Source: Collinsella sp. (GTDB lineage: Bacteria > Actinomycetota > Coriobacteriia > Coriobacteriales > Coriobacteriaceae). From it: a stretch of 8,118 nucleotides of DNA. The notes below the pieces were generated by a model, which was given only the letters and a program-made list of their open reading frames with translations, did not search any database and was not told where the DNA came from. The stretch lies in assembly GCA_019413955.1 (NCBI GenBank), contig DXMX01000066.1, forward strand, positions 1,930 to 10,047. The letters are read 5' to 3'. Position 1 is the first letter of the stretch. Every line of letters starts with the position of its first letter. The position numbers were made by a program, and so were the translations under genes. Below are positions 1 through 6,338 of the stretch, piece by piece.

Positions 1-1
1 G

Positions 2-1663
2 GCATCCGCGGCACTGCCCGCCGGCGCCCAAGACATGCGTCACAGCGGACAGCTCACACAAGAGGAGCGCCGTCAACGTCGTGAGCGGGCACGGGGCAAG
101 GCCACTCCCAAGGACCGCCAAACTTCCTCGGCCCCCGAGGGCGAAGTCGACATCCCGCGAGCGACCGAGCAGGCGCTTCTCAGCCCCACCGACACAGCAC
201 CAGACAACGCCGACCCCGGCATGGGCTATATCTTCGAACACACCCGCGGCCGCAAGTGCCTGGTCTTTGCCAACTCGCGCGAAGAGGCAGAGGCCGTATG
301 CTCCATGCTGCGTTGCTACTGTGAGAGCCGGCACGAGCCCGACCGCTTTCTCATCCACCACGGCAATCTTTCGGCATCGCTGCGCGAGACGGCAGAAGAG
401 CTCATGCGCGACGAGGAACAGGCACAAACGACCGTCACCACCTCTACGCTGGAGCTCGGTATCGATATCGGCCGTCTGGAGCGTGCGTTTCAGATCGACG
501 CGCCGTTTACCGTCAGCTCTTTTTTGCAGCGAATGGGCCGCACGGGGCGCCGCGATCTTCCGCCCGAGATGTGGTTCGTCATGCGCGAGGAAGAGCCCGA
601 GCCGCGCACGATGATGCCCGAGACCATCCCGTGGAAGCTCCTGCAAGGCATCGCGCTCGTACAACTCTATCGCGAGGAAAAGTGGGTCGAGCCGCCTGAG
701 CTCGATCGACTCCCCTACAGTCTGCTCTATCACCAGACCATGTCGACGCTTGCCAGCACCGGAGAGCTCACGCCGGCCGAACTTGCCCAGCGCGTGCTCA
801 CGCTCAGCTATTTCCACCGTGTCTCGGCAGACGATTACCGTGTGCTGCTACGCCACCTCATTAAGATCGACCATATCCAGGTCACCGAAGGTGGCGGGCT
901 CATCGTGGGTCTCGCGGGCGAGCGCATCATTAACAACTTTAAGTTCTACGCCGTATTCCAGGAAAACGAGGAGTTCACCGTTCGCAGCGAGTCGGCCGAG
1001 TTGGGCACGATCGTCAATCCGCCACCGCCCGGCGAGCGCATCGCCATCGCCGGACACTGCTGGATTGTCGAGGAAGTGGACTGGAAGCGACACACCGTCT
1101 TTGCCACGCAAGTCAAAGGTCGTGTGCCGGCATACTTTGGCGACTGCCCCGGTGACATCAATACACACGTACTCGAACGCATGTGCCAAGCGCTCAACGA
1201 GCACGCAGCATATCCGTACCTCATGGGTAACGCACGGGCCCGCTTGGCGCAGGCTCGCCATACGGCCGAGATTTCGGGCGCGGGGACCAAGCCACTCATT
1301 AACCTGGGCGGCGACACCTGGGTGCTCTTCCCCTGGTTGGGCAGCTACGCCTTTTTGGCACTCGAGCGCATGCTCAAGATTAAATGTGCCGCGGAGCTGG
1401 GCCTTCGCGGACTCGACCCGTCACGCCCGTACTTTATGCAGTTTAAAATGAAGGCCGACGAGGAGACGTTCTTTGAGGTGCTCGCCGCCGAGGCCGAGAA
1501 GGACTTCGATCCCATCGAGCTCGTCTATCCCGGCGAGGTGCCTTATTTTGACCGCTACGACGAGTTTGTTCCCGAAGAGCTCGTGCGCAAAGGCTTCGCC
1601 GAAGGCGTGCTCGACATCGAGGGCATGAAGCAGCGCGTCCTCAGCTGGCGCGACCACGCCTAA
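2..1663 (+). CDS. Lhr-like superfamily 2 helicase, C-terminal part (5' end outside window)
   Basis: ATP-dependent nucleic-acid helicase, C-terminal portion. Counting from the first ATG at 35, residues 70-81 hold motif IV (CLVFANS), 133-146 motif V (TLELGIDIG) and 165-173 motif VI (QRMGRTGRR, with arginine-finger-type residues). This is a complete second RecA domain. The roughly 370 residues that follow fit the winged-helix plus beta-rich 'Lhr core' seen in Lhr-type helicases. The first RecA domain (Walker A, DEAD/DEAH box) is absent. The frame is open to the left edge, and the ATG at 35 has no Shine-Dalgarno before it, so the gene surely starts upstream. The first ~65 visible residues are charged, proline-rich and probably disordered, forming a linker between the RecA domains. 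The stop is TAA at 1661-1663, 27 bp from the convergent neighbour. Family-level call is firm; substrate (DNA repair or RNA) is unknown. Confidence 0.85.
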   Translation, partial: ASAALPAGAQDMRHSGQLTQEERRQRRERARGKATPKDRQTSSAPEGEVDIPRATEQALLSPTDTAPDNADPGMGYIFEHTRGRKCLVFANSREEAEAVCSMLRCYCESRHEPDRFLIHHGNLSASLRETAEELMRDEEQAQTTVTTSTLELGIDIGRLERAFQIDAPFTVSSFLQRMGRTGRRDLPPEMWFVMREEEPEPRTMMPETIPWKLLQGIALVQLYREEKWVEPPELDRLPYSLLYHQTMSTLASTGELTPAELAQRVLTLSYFHRVSADDYRVLLRHLIKIDHIQVTEGGGLIVGLAGERIINNFKFYAVFQENEEFTVRSESAELGTIVNPPPPGERIAIAGHCWIVEEVDWKRHTVFATQVKGRVPAYFGDCPGDINTHVLERMCQALNEHAAYPYLMGNARARLAQARHTAEISGAGTKPLINLGGDTWVLFPWLGSYAFLALERMLKIKCAAELGLRGLDPSRPYFMQFKMKADEETFFEVLAAEAEKDFDPIELVYPGEVPYFDRYDEFVPEELVRKGFAEGVLDIEGMKQRVLSWRDHA

Positions 1664-1690
1664 GACCAGTCCTTTTTGGGACGGGGAGAC

Positions 1691-2569
1691 TTACTTGTCG
1701 TGAAGGACGGTGCCGAGGAAGTCGGTGTCGAAGGGCACAGCTTCGGCAAAGGCGTAGTCGCCGTCGCTGGCGATGAGCAGATAATTCTCCTCGCCGCCGA
1801 ACTCTGCATCGCCACATGGGACCACCCAGGCGTGGGCGAACACCTCGAGCGCCGTGGCGGCGCAATCGCGCAGGAACGTTACGTCGCTCCCCTCGTTTGC
1901 GCTCACGATATTGGCAACGTAGATACCCCCGGGGTTCAGGCTGCCTCGCACCAAACGCAACGCCTCAACCGTCGCCAGCTCGCGTACGGGCTCGACGCCG
2001 CCAAAGCAATCGCTCACGACCACGTCGTAGCGACGATGGCCCACGCTCGTCACACCCAAATACGAGCGAGCCTCAGCGGTAATCACCCGCAAGCGGTCGC
2101 CCACCGCACGCTCCAGCTCGTCCAGGTAGAACCAGCGGCGCGCTAGGCGCGTAATCTCTCCGTCATACTCGATAACGTCCATGCACAAGTCCTCGTGCGA
2201 CATCAGCGCGAACTTGGGATAGGCAAACCCGCCGCCGCCCAGCATAAGCATGCGGTCGATACCGTGACCGTAAGCGTCGCGCATCGCATCCTCGGCCTCA
2301 AACACGTCGTCAAACGAACGATAGTACGTAAAGACGGGCTCCGCCCAACGCTCGCCAACGTAGCTTGCACTTTGGTAGACGCCGCCTTGTACCAATACGC
2401 GGACTTCGTCGCCGCCCTCGTCGTGCACGCGCTTCACACGCGCCAACCCATTGCGGGTTCGCGCAACCTGCAGACAGGCAGCACGAACAGCGACGGCGGC
2501 CGCACCAAGCGCCGCGGCTCCCAGAGCAACGCCGGCAACGACGCCGGCAGAAACACTCGGCTTGTTCAT
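1691..2569 (-). CDS. Spermidine-synthase-like SAM-fold protein with N-terminal membrane anchor
   Basis: 292 residues. An Ala/Gly/Val-rich hydrophobic stretch at about residues 7-30 looks like a single membrane anchor. A Rossmann-type methyltransferase/aminopropyltransferase fold follows: glycine-rich nucleotide loop LMLGGGGFAYPK at 108-119, acidic ribose-binding position in VIEYD at 132-136, motif IV-like YDVVVSDCFGG at 181-191, then LNPGGIYV at 211-218. The order matches spermidine synthase-like proteins, including a GVYQS segment near 63-67. However, the usual polyamine-synthase signature around the catalytic aspartate is changed and the typical YHE motif reads TYYRS, so aminopropyl transfer is doubtful. 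It could be a methyltransferase or a degenerate relative. Its ATG directly follows the elp3 stop codon, so the two are cotranscribed and probably translationally coupled. Family call good, function unknown. Confidence 0.8.
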   Translation of the reverse strand: MNKPSVSAGVVAGVALGAAALGAAAVAVRAACLQVARTRNGLARVKRVHDEGGDEVRVLVQGGVYQSASYVGERWAEPVFTYYRSFDDVFEAEDAMRDAYGHGIDRMLMLGGGGFAYPKFALMSHEDLCMDVIEYDGEITRLARRWFYLDELERAVGDRLRVITAEARSYLGVTSVGHRRYDVVVSDCFGGVEPVRELATVEALRLVRGSLNPGGIYVANIVSANEGSDVTFLRDCAATALEVFAHAWVVPCGDAEFGGEENYLLIASDGDYAFAEAVPFDTDFLGTVLHDK

Positions 2570-4474
2570 CTAGAGCTCCTTTTGCAGATAAAGGCCATAG
2601 TCATAAAATCCAAGATGGCGATAGTACTCGCGCGTACCAATCGCGCTGATCACGTTGATGCGCGCATAGCCCGCGTCCCGAGCAATATGGCACGCACGCT
2701 CCACCAGCGACCGTCCCAATCCATGGTGCTGGGCTGCCTGGCCTTGATCCCCCACGCGCGCCGCCATGCCATACACGTGTACCTCGCGAATCATCGCCTC
2801 GTCCGGCATCGTCGGCAACTCGTCCGCATGTGCGGCAACAAAAGCGCGAACGGGCAGCGACAGACGCAAAAAGCCGGCGATCTTGCCTTCGGGCGTCACC
2901 CACTGCAAAAAGCGTTCACGCGTCACCGGCGTCTCGTAAGCGACCTCATCAAGAGACAGTTCATCCAGGTCGGCACCCGCGGTACTGATCTCGCGATAGC
3001 GAATCTCGCGCACCGTCGCACCGTCACCCCGAGCAGCCAGGCGGTTCTCAACGAGCTGACGCAGGTTGGGCTTCTTGTTGCCCACCATGATGTCGTCGGA
3101 GCTAAAGTCGCGGATCATGCGGCTGATGCGGCAGAACGCCGGCGTCACCACGATGTCGTCGGCCAGCACATCGAGCAGTTCTTCCTCGGTATAGGGGCGC
3201 CACTCGCCGCGCTCATAGCGGCCCACCAGACGCGAGCCCTCGATGAGCGCGCACGGGTAGACCTTGACCTCGTCGGGCATAAAGGCCCCCTCGGTCATAA
3301 AGCGCTCGTAGTCGCGCTTGTCCCCCTCGGGCGTGGCGCCCAGCAAGTTGAGCATAAAATGCGCGTGGATCTTAAAGCCAAACAGACGCGCAAGCGAAAA
3401 CGCCCGCTCGATCTGAGCCACCGAAATGCGACGCTCGTTGATATCGAGCAGGTGCTGGTTGAGGCTCTGGATGCCCATCTGAATCTTGGTGCAACCCAGG
3501 CGGCGGATAAGCGTGAGCGCCTGGGGCGTCACGGCATCGGGGCGCGTCTCGATAACGAGCCCCACCACGCGATGCTTCGCCGTCTCGTTGATGCGCTGCT
3601 GACGCTCAAGCTCCTCCATCGTTGCCGTCTGCCACTCAGTGACCTCGCCCCACGGCGTACCGGGACCGTACAGACGACGCACCGCACGGTTATAGCCGCC
3701 CACGGCAGCATCCACACGCCCCTGCTCGTCGGCAACGCCGGCAGCAAGCTCGACCTCGTCTGTCGCAATGCCGGCGGCCCGATAGCGCTCACGGCGCTCT
3801 GCTACCACAGGCGGCAGGGCATCGGCGGGAGCGTCATCGAGCAGACGCCCCGCCTCGGCACGGCTGATGCCCGGACGCGCCAACATGGGGTTAGCCGCCA
3901 CACCAGCCACGGCATCGTCATTGAGCGCGCGGAAGAGCTCCGACATAAACCACGCCTGATACCCTTGCGGATAGTCGCTCCAGGTACCGCCAAGCACAAT
4001 GAGCTCGATCTTATCGGTCGCATGCCCCATCTGCGAAAGCGCGGTCAGGCGAGCGCTCACCTGCAGATACGGGTCAAAGCAACTTTGCTCCGCACGGGCG
4101 CATGCCGGCTCGGCGTGCAGATAGCTCTTGGGCATGCGCAGATCGTTGGGGCAAAACAGGCAATCGCCCGAGCATGGCCAGGGCTTGGTAATGACGGTAA
4201 TGGTCGCCACGCCCGAGGCCGTTCGGCGCGGCTTCATACGCAGGACCTGCAGCAGTCGACGTTCCAGCTCGGCATCGACATTCCACCCAGCCCAACGAGC
4301 CGGCTCCTCACGTTTTACCCGCTGGTAGAACGACAGCAGACGGCGCTTGGCCAAATCGCGTTTGTCGGCACCCTCACGGCGCGCCTCGGCATGTATCAGT
4401 TTGACGAGCGCTTTGTCGTCCACGGTCTCGCCGCGACGCAGAGCCTCGAGTATGTTCAAGATAATCTGTTCCAT
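2570..4474 (-). CDS. elp3: Elp3-family tRNA wobble-uridine carboxymethylation enzyme (radical SAM + GNAT)
   Basis: 634 residues. Elp3 makes the cm5 side chain on U34 of tRNA anticodons, using a radical SAM domain and an acetyl-CoA-binding GNAT domain. In sequence: PWPCSGDCLFCPND at 98-111 gives a CX3CX2C [4Fe-4S] site (C101, C105, C108); MPKSY at 114-118, FDPY at 133-136, LGGTW at 161-165, IETRPD at 309-314 and IQMGIQSL at 331-338 are Elp3-type radical SAM signatures. The C-terminus has VHVYG at 565-569, the acetyl-CoA loop QHHGLGRSL at 582-590 and the hallmark SAIGTREYYRHLGF at 610-623. The protein is longer than common Elp3 because of a ~100-residue variable insert (about 186-295) inside the radical SAM part. 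The ATG at 4474 has no good ribosome site, but a -10-like TACAAT lies seven bases upstream, suggesting a leaderless mRNA. Bacterial Elp3 is a single-protein version, without the eukaryotic Elongator partners. Confidence 0.95.
   Translation of the reverse strand: MEQIILNILEALRRGETVDDKALVKLIHAEARREGADKRDLAKRRLLSFYQRVKREEPARWAGWNVDAELERRLLQVLRMKPRRTASGVATITVITKPWPCSGDCLFCPNDLRMPKSYLHAEPACARAEQSCFDPYLQVSARLTALSQMGHATDKIELIVLGGTWSDYPQGYQAWFMSELFRALNDDAVAGVAANPMLARPGISRAEAGRLLDDAPADALPPVVAERRERYRAAGIATDEVELAAGVADEQGRVDAAVGGYNRAVRRLYGPGTPWGEVTEWQTATMEELERQQRINETAKHRVVGLVIETRPDAVTPQALTLIRRLGCTKIQMGIQSLNQHLLDINERRISVAQIERAFSLARLFGFKIHAHFMLNLLGATPEGDKRDYERFMTEGAFMPDEVKVYPCALIEGSRLVGRYERGEWRPYTEEELLDVLADDIVVTPAFCRISRMIRDFSSDDIMVGNKKPNLRQLVENRLAARGDGATVREIRYREISTAGADLDELSLDEVAYETPVTRERFLQWVTPEGKIAGFLRLSLPVRAFVAAHADELPTMPDEAMIREVHVYGMAARVGDQGQAAQHHGLGRSLVERACHIARDAGYARINVISAIGTREYYRHLGFYDYGLYLQKEL
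2576..2583 (-). promoter_or_regulatory. Ribosome binding site of the spermidine-synthase-like gene, inside the elp3 3' end
   Basis: On the minus strand AAAAGGAG is followed by six bases (CTCTAG) and the ATG at 2569. The site lies within the last codons of elp3, and the elp3 TAG immediately precedes the ATG. This fixes the start of the downstream gene and favours termination-reinitiation coupling. Confidence 0.75.
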
Positions 4475-4480
4475 GCCCCC

Positions 4481-4486
4481 ATTGTA
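4481..4486 (-). promoter_or_regulatory. Putative -10 element of elp3 (leaderless start)
   Basis: Minus-strand TACAAT (5 of 6 matches to TATAAT) ends seven bases before the A of the elp3 ATG, so the predicted transcription start falls on the start codon itself. No convincing -35 is seen at 16-18 bp spacing; that region is occupied by the stem-loop at 4494-4525. No Shine-Dalgarno of normal quality precedes the ATG, only a G-run directly next to it. Confidence 0.45.
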
Positions 4487-4493
4487 AAGGCAA

Positions 4494-4525
4494 AGGCGCC
4501 GAAGCCGACCACGGCCCCGGCGCCT
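4494..4525 (-). terminator. Stem-loop downstream of the HTH/DUF4097 operon
   Basis: On the minus-strand RNA, 14 bases (AGGCGCCGGGGCCG) pair with CGGCUUCGGCGCCU around a UGGU loop. Twelve pairs are Watson-Crick and two are G-U. On the plus strand the two G-U positions become A-C mismatches, so the full stem forms only in the minus transcript, consistent with terminating the operon that stops at 4572. The following tract is weak (UUGCCUUUA), so efficiency may be partial. It also sits where the elp3 -35 would be. Confidence 0.6.
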
Positions 4526-4571
4526 CCATCAAAGAGCATGCCTATATGTACCGATCTCCGAAAACCGCATG

Positions 4572-5474
4572 TCACTCCGGATCAAACGACATGTCGCCCG
4601 AACCGACCTCGAAACGATACGTAGCAGACTTATCGCCGTTGTCGAATTCAAGATTCAATATGGTCTCGCCATCGTAGCCAAGCGGAAGGAAATCGCTCTC
4701 GAAGTCACCGCTGCCCACGGTGAGGCTCGCCTTAAAGCCCGTAGAGTTCGGAACCGTCATCTCCACATCGCCCGAGTCCACGCTTACGTCCATCGACTTC
4801 GCGGGGGCCTGGTAGAGCTCGAACGTCACATCGCCCGAACCGACCTCGGCATTCAGAGTGTCGGTCACGGTGCCCGCAAACGCGACGTCTCCCGAGTCCA
4901 ACGTCAAATCAAAGTCGTGGCACGCAATGTCCGCGACCGTCAGGTCTCCCAACCCCACGTTTGCCGTAATGCCCATCATGTTATCGGCAAGCTCACGCGG
5001 CAGTTCAATGGTGACCTTACGGTCATGGGCGCGCTCGTCATCGCAGTCGAACTGGCTAATCTTGAGTGTAGAGCCCTCGATCTTAACCAGATTCTGAGTG
5101 GCGGCATCGGAAGCAGACGCCCCCTTTGCAACGCGCCCGCTTTCGACGACACGTACCGGTCCGCCAGAGACACGTTTAATCTCGACCGCCCCCGACGTCA
5201 CATCCAAGTCGAGCGATTGGAACGCGTCTTCGTCAAAAGTCGTGCTCGAAAGTTGCTGAGGCCGAGCGGAATATTTACCGCCATCGTTCATAAAATCGTC
5301 GTCGTCAACCACATCGTCCATACCGGACAAGCCGGATACAACATCGTCGAGATCCCACGGGCCATCAAAATGAATCAAAGTCCGCGAAGTGCCAAAGACG
5401 AGCCCGATGATGAGCACAAACGCTCCGATGCCAACGCCCAAGCGTACCTTGGATTCATGCGAAAGCTTCATCAT
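4572..5474 (-). CDS. Membrane-anchored DUF4097-type beta-repeat protein
   Basis: 300 residues. A short basic N-terminus and hydrophobic segment at about 11-28 (GVGIGAFVLIIGLVFG) form a signal anchor, placing the rest outside the cytoplasm. An acidic linker (about 41-60, Asp-rich) is followed by a repetitive beta-strand region with recurring SGDV/GSGD turns: GLGDLTV, DSGDVAF, GSGDVTF, DSGDVEM, GSGDFES and a final GSGDMSF close to the C-terminus. This periodicity is typical of DUF4097 'putative adhesin' beta-solenoid domains. The ATG overlaps the stop of the upstream HTH gene in an ATGA arrangement, so the two are coupled; a second ATG follows immediately and could be used instead. Proteins of this family often sit next to membrane-linked regulators in envelope stress modules. 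That role is inferred here, and the molecular function is unknown. Confidence 0.8.
   Translation of the reverse strand: MMKLSHESKVRLGVGIGAFVLIIGLVFGTSRTLIHFDGPWDLDDVVSGLSGMDDVVDDDDFMNDGGKYSARPQQLSSTTFDEDAFQSLDLDVTSGAVEIKRVSGGPVRVVESGRVAKGASASDAATQNLVKIEGSTLKISQFDCDDERAHDRKVTIELPRELADNMMGITANVGLGDLTVADIACHDFDLTLDSGDVAFAGTVTDTLNAEVGSGDVTFELYQAPAKSMDVSVDSGDVEMTVPNSTGFKASLTVGSGDFESDFLPLGYDGETILNLEFDNGDKSATYRFEVGSGDMSFDPE
4594..4848. repeat. 18-bp direct repeat within the DUF4097 coding region
   Basis: The identical 18-mer TCGCCCGAACCGACCTCG occurs at 4594-4611 and 4831-4848. On the coding strand both copies encode the EVGSGDM/EVGSGDV turn of the beta-repeat. It reflects internal duplication or shared repeat codons and is not a mobile element. 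Confidence 0.7.
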
Positions 5475-6187
5475 TCATCGCCCTCTTTGGCAATCGGCTC
5501 AGCGGTAGTCGCGGTAGCCACGTCAGTATCAACCGGGGCGGAAGCATTCCGAGCCCTAGCCGCCACCGGCGCCGAACCAACCTGAATATCTCCGCGCGCC
5601 CAATCGCCATCGAGCGCACGCGCCACCCAGTGATAGATGGGAATCGTGAAGAAGATCAGCGCAGCAAAGGGGCCGGCACCAAACAGGAACATCAGCAAAA
5701 AGAACAGTAGCCAGCACACGGCCCAATACGGGAATGACTGGAACGGGCCCTTCGCCGGAGTCGAGCCAACTGCGCCGCCACCCGTCACCTGAGCCGTCGC
5801 CGCATTGGCAGCCTGCGCGCTCCAACTCGCCGCTTGCGCCGCCTTGGCGGCGGCATCACTCGCCTGCGTTGCCGCCTCAGTCGCACGCGCCGCCGCCTCG
5901 TGGGTGCGGGCACGTTCTGCCGCCTCGGCCTCGCGCTGACGAGCGCGGTCCTCGTTCTCAAACTCGATATCGTCCTCGATCTCGTCACTCGGATTGAGGA
6001 GCTCGTCCAAACTCACGCCATAGAGTTTAGCGAGCGAGATCAGGTTCTCGGTATCGGGCGAGCTCTCCGCGCGCTCCCATTTACTGACCGCCTGGCGCGA
6101 CAGCCCTAACTTTCGCGCCAGCCCTTCTTGGCTAAAGCCCTTGCTGCGGCGAAGGTCGGCGAGCCGCTGCGCAGTTTCTACATTCAT
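5471..6187 (-). CDS. XRE-family HTH regulator with coiled coil and two transmembrane segments
   Basis: 238 residues from the ATG at 6187. The frame stays open further upstream, but an AGGAGGA site just before 6187 and the immediate start of the helix-turn-helix domain fix this start. Residues 6-63 form an XRE/Cro HTH, with recognition region FSQEGLARKLGLSRQAVSKW at 18-37 and the common C-terminal part LISLAKLYGVSLDELL. An acidic stretch (66-80) leads into a long Ala/Glu/Arg-rich helix, probably coiled coil (82-133). Two hydrophobic segments lie at about 153-170 and 173-188, and a short Ala/Thr-rich tail ends the protein. It is probably a membrane-tethered transcription factor with a cytoplasmic HTH. 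The next gene, encoding an extracytoplasmic DUF4097 protein, overlaps by ATGA, so the pair may be a sensor and regulator. The target is unknown; the divergent promoter region is the obvious candidate. Confidence 0.85.
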   Translation of the reverse strand: MNVETAQRLADLRRSKGFSQEGLARKLGLSRQAVSKWERAESSPDTENLISLAKLYGVSLDELLNPSDEIEDDIEFENEDRARQREAEAAERARTHEAAARATEAATQASDAAAKAAQAASWSAQAANAATAQVTGGGAVGSTPAKGPFQSFPYWAVCWLLFFLLMFLFGAGPFAALIFFTIPIYHWVARALDGDWARGDIQVGSAPVAARARNASAPVDTDVATATTAEPIAKEGDE

Positions 6188-6190
6188 GGT

Positions 6191-6197
6191 TCCTCCT
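6191..6197 (-). promoter_or_regulatory. Ribosome binding site of the HTH regulator gene
   Basis: Minus-strand AGGAGGA followed by ACC and the ATG at 6187. It decides the start in favour of the 238-residue form; the 91 extra codons open upstream lie across the divergent promoter region and have no domain. Confidence 0.8.
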
Positions 6198-6236
6198 ATG
6201 TGATGCCAGCCGTGCCGCCGGACCGTTTTTGTTCTT

Positions 6237-6246
6237 AAGGCGCCTT
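6237..6246. promoter_or_regulatory. Perfect 10-bp palindrome upstream of the HTH gene (possible operator)
   Basis: AAGGCGCCTT is a perfect inverted repeat about 50 bp upstream of the regulator ATG, in the divergent intergenic region. Its size and symmetry would suit a dimeric HTH protein, but there is no second copy nearby. No clear -35/-10 pair for the regulator could be assigned around it. Confidence 0.3.
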
Positions 6247-6305
6247 GCACAGTTAAAAATCTATCCGCCACCGCCAAAAGCATGCCACCTATTCTAGTGA
6301 GATTT

Positions 6306-6334
6306 TTGACAACCGGCGGTTGCGGGCATATATG
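6306..6334 (+). promoter_or_regulatory. Promoter of the class I methyltransferase gene
   Basis: TTGACA at 6306-6311 (perfect -35), a 17-bp spacer, then TATATG at 6329-6334 (4 of 6). The predicted transcription start is 5-7 bases downstream, at or beside the ATG at 6339, implying a leaderless mRNA. There is no Shine-Dalgarno in the four bases between the -10 and the ATG. Confidence 0.65.
6311..6321. promoter_or_regulatory. Palindrome in the promoter spacer (possible operator)
   Basis: AACCG-G-CGGTT is an 11-bp perfect dyad with one central base. It starts at the last base of the -35 and fills half of the spacer of the methyltransferase promoter. A bound dimer would block RNA polymerase. The adjacent divergent XRE regulator is a natural candidate ligand; this is inferred from position only. 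Confidence 0.4.
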
Positions 6335-6338
6335 AGCC

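Noticed and set aside
1664..1690. Possible terminator between the convergent helicase and spermidine-synthase-like genes (GTCC, T-rich loop, GGAC)
   Set aside because: The stem is only four pairs and the T-run is in the loop, not after the stem.
2195..4624. An 809-codon open frame on the plus strand, antisense to elp3 and parts of both neighbouring genes
   Set aside because: It runs across three well-supported minus-strand genes and an intergenic region, and its translation is rich in Arg, His, Ala and Leu with no recognisable domain. Long antisense frames are expected in GC-rich DNA with strong third-position bias.
4569..5585. A 338-codon plus-strand frame opposite the DUF4097 gene
   Set aside because: It is a mirror of the real gene; there is no ribosome site and no domain. 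The minus-strand protein has a clear signal anchor and beta-repeats.
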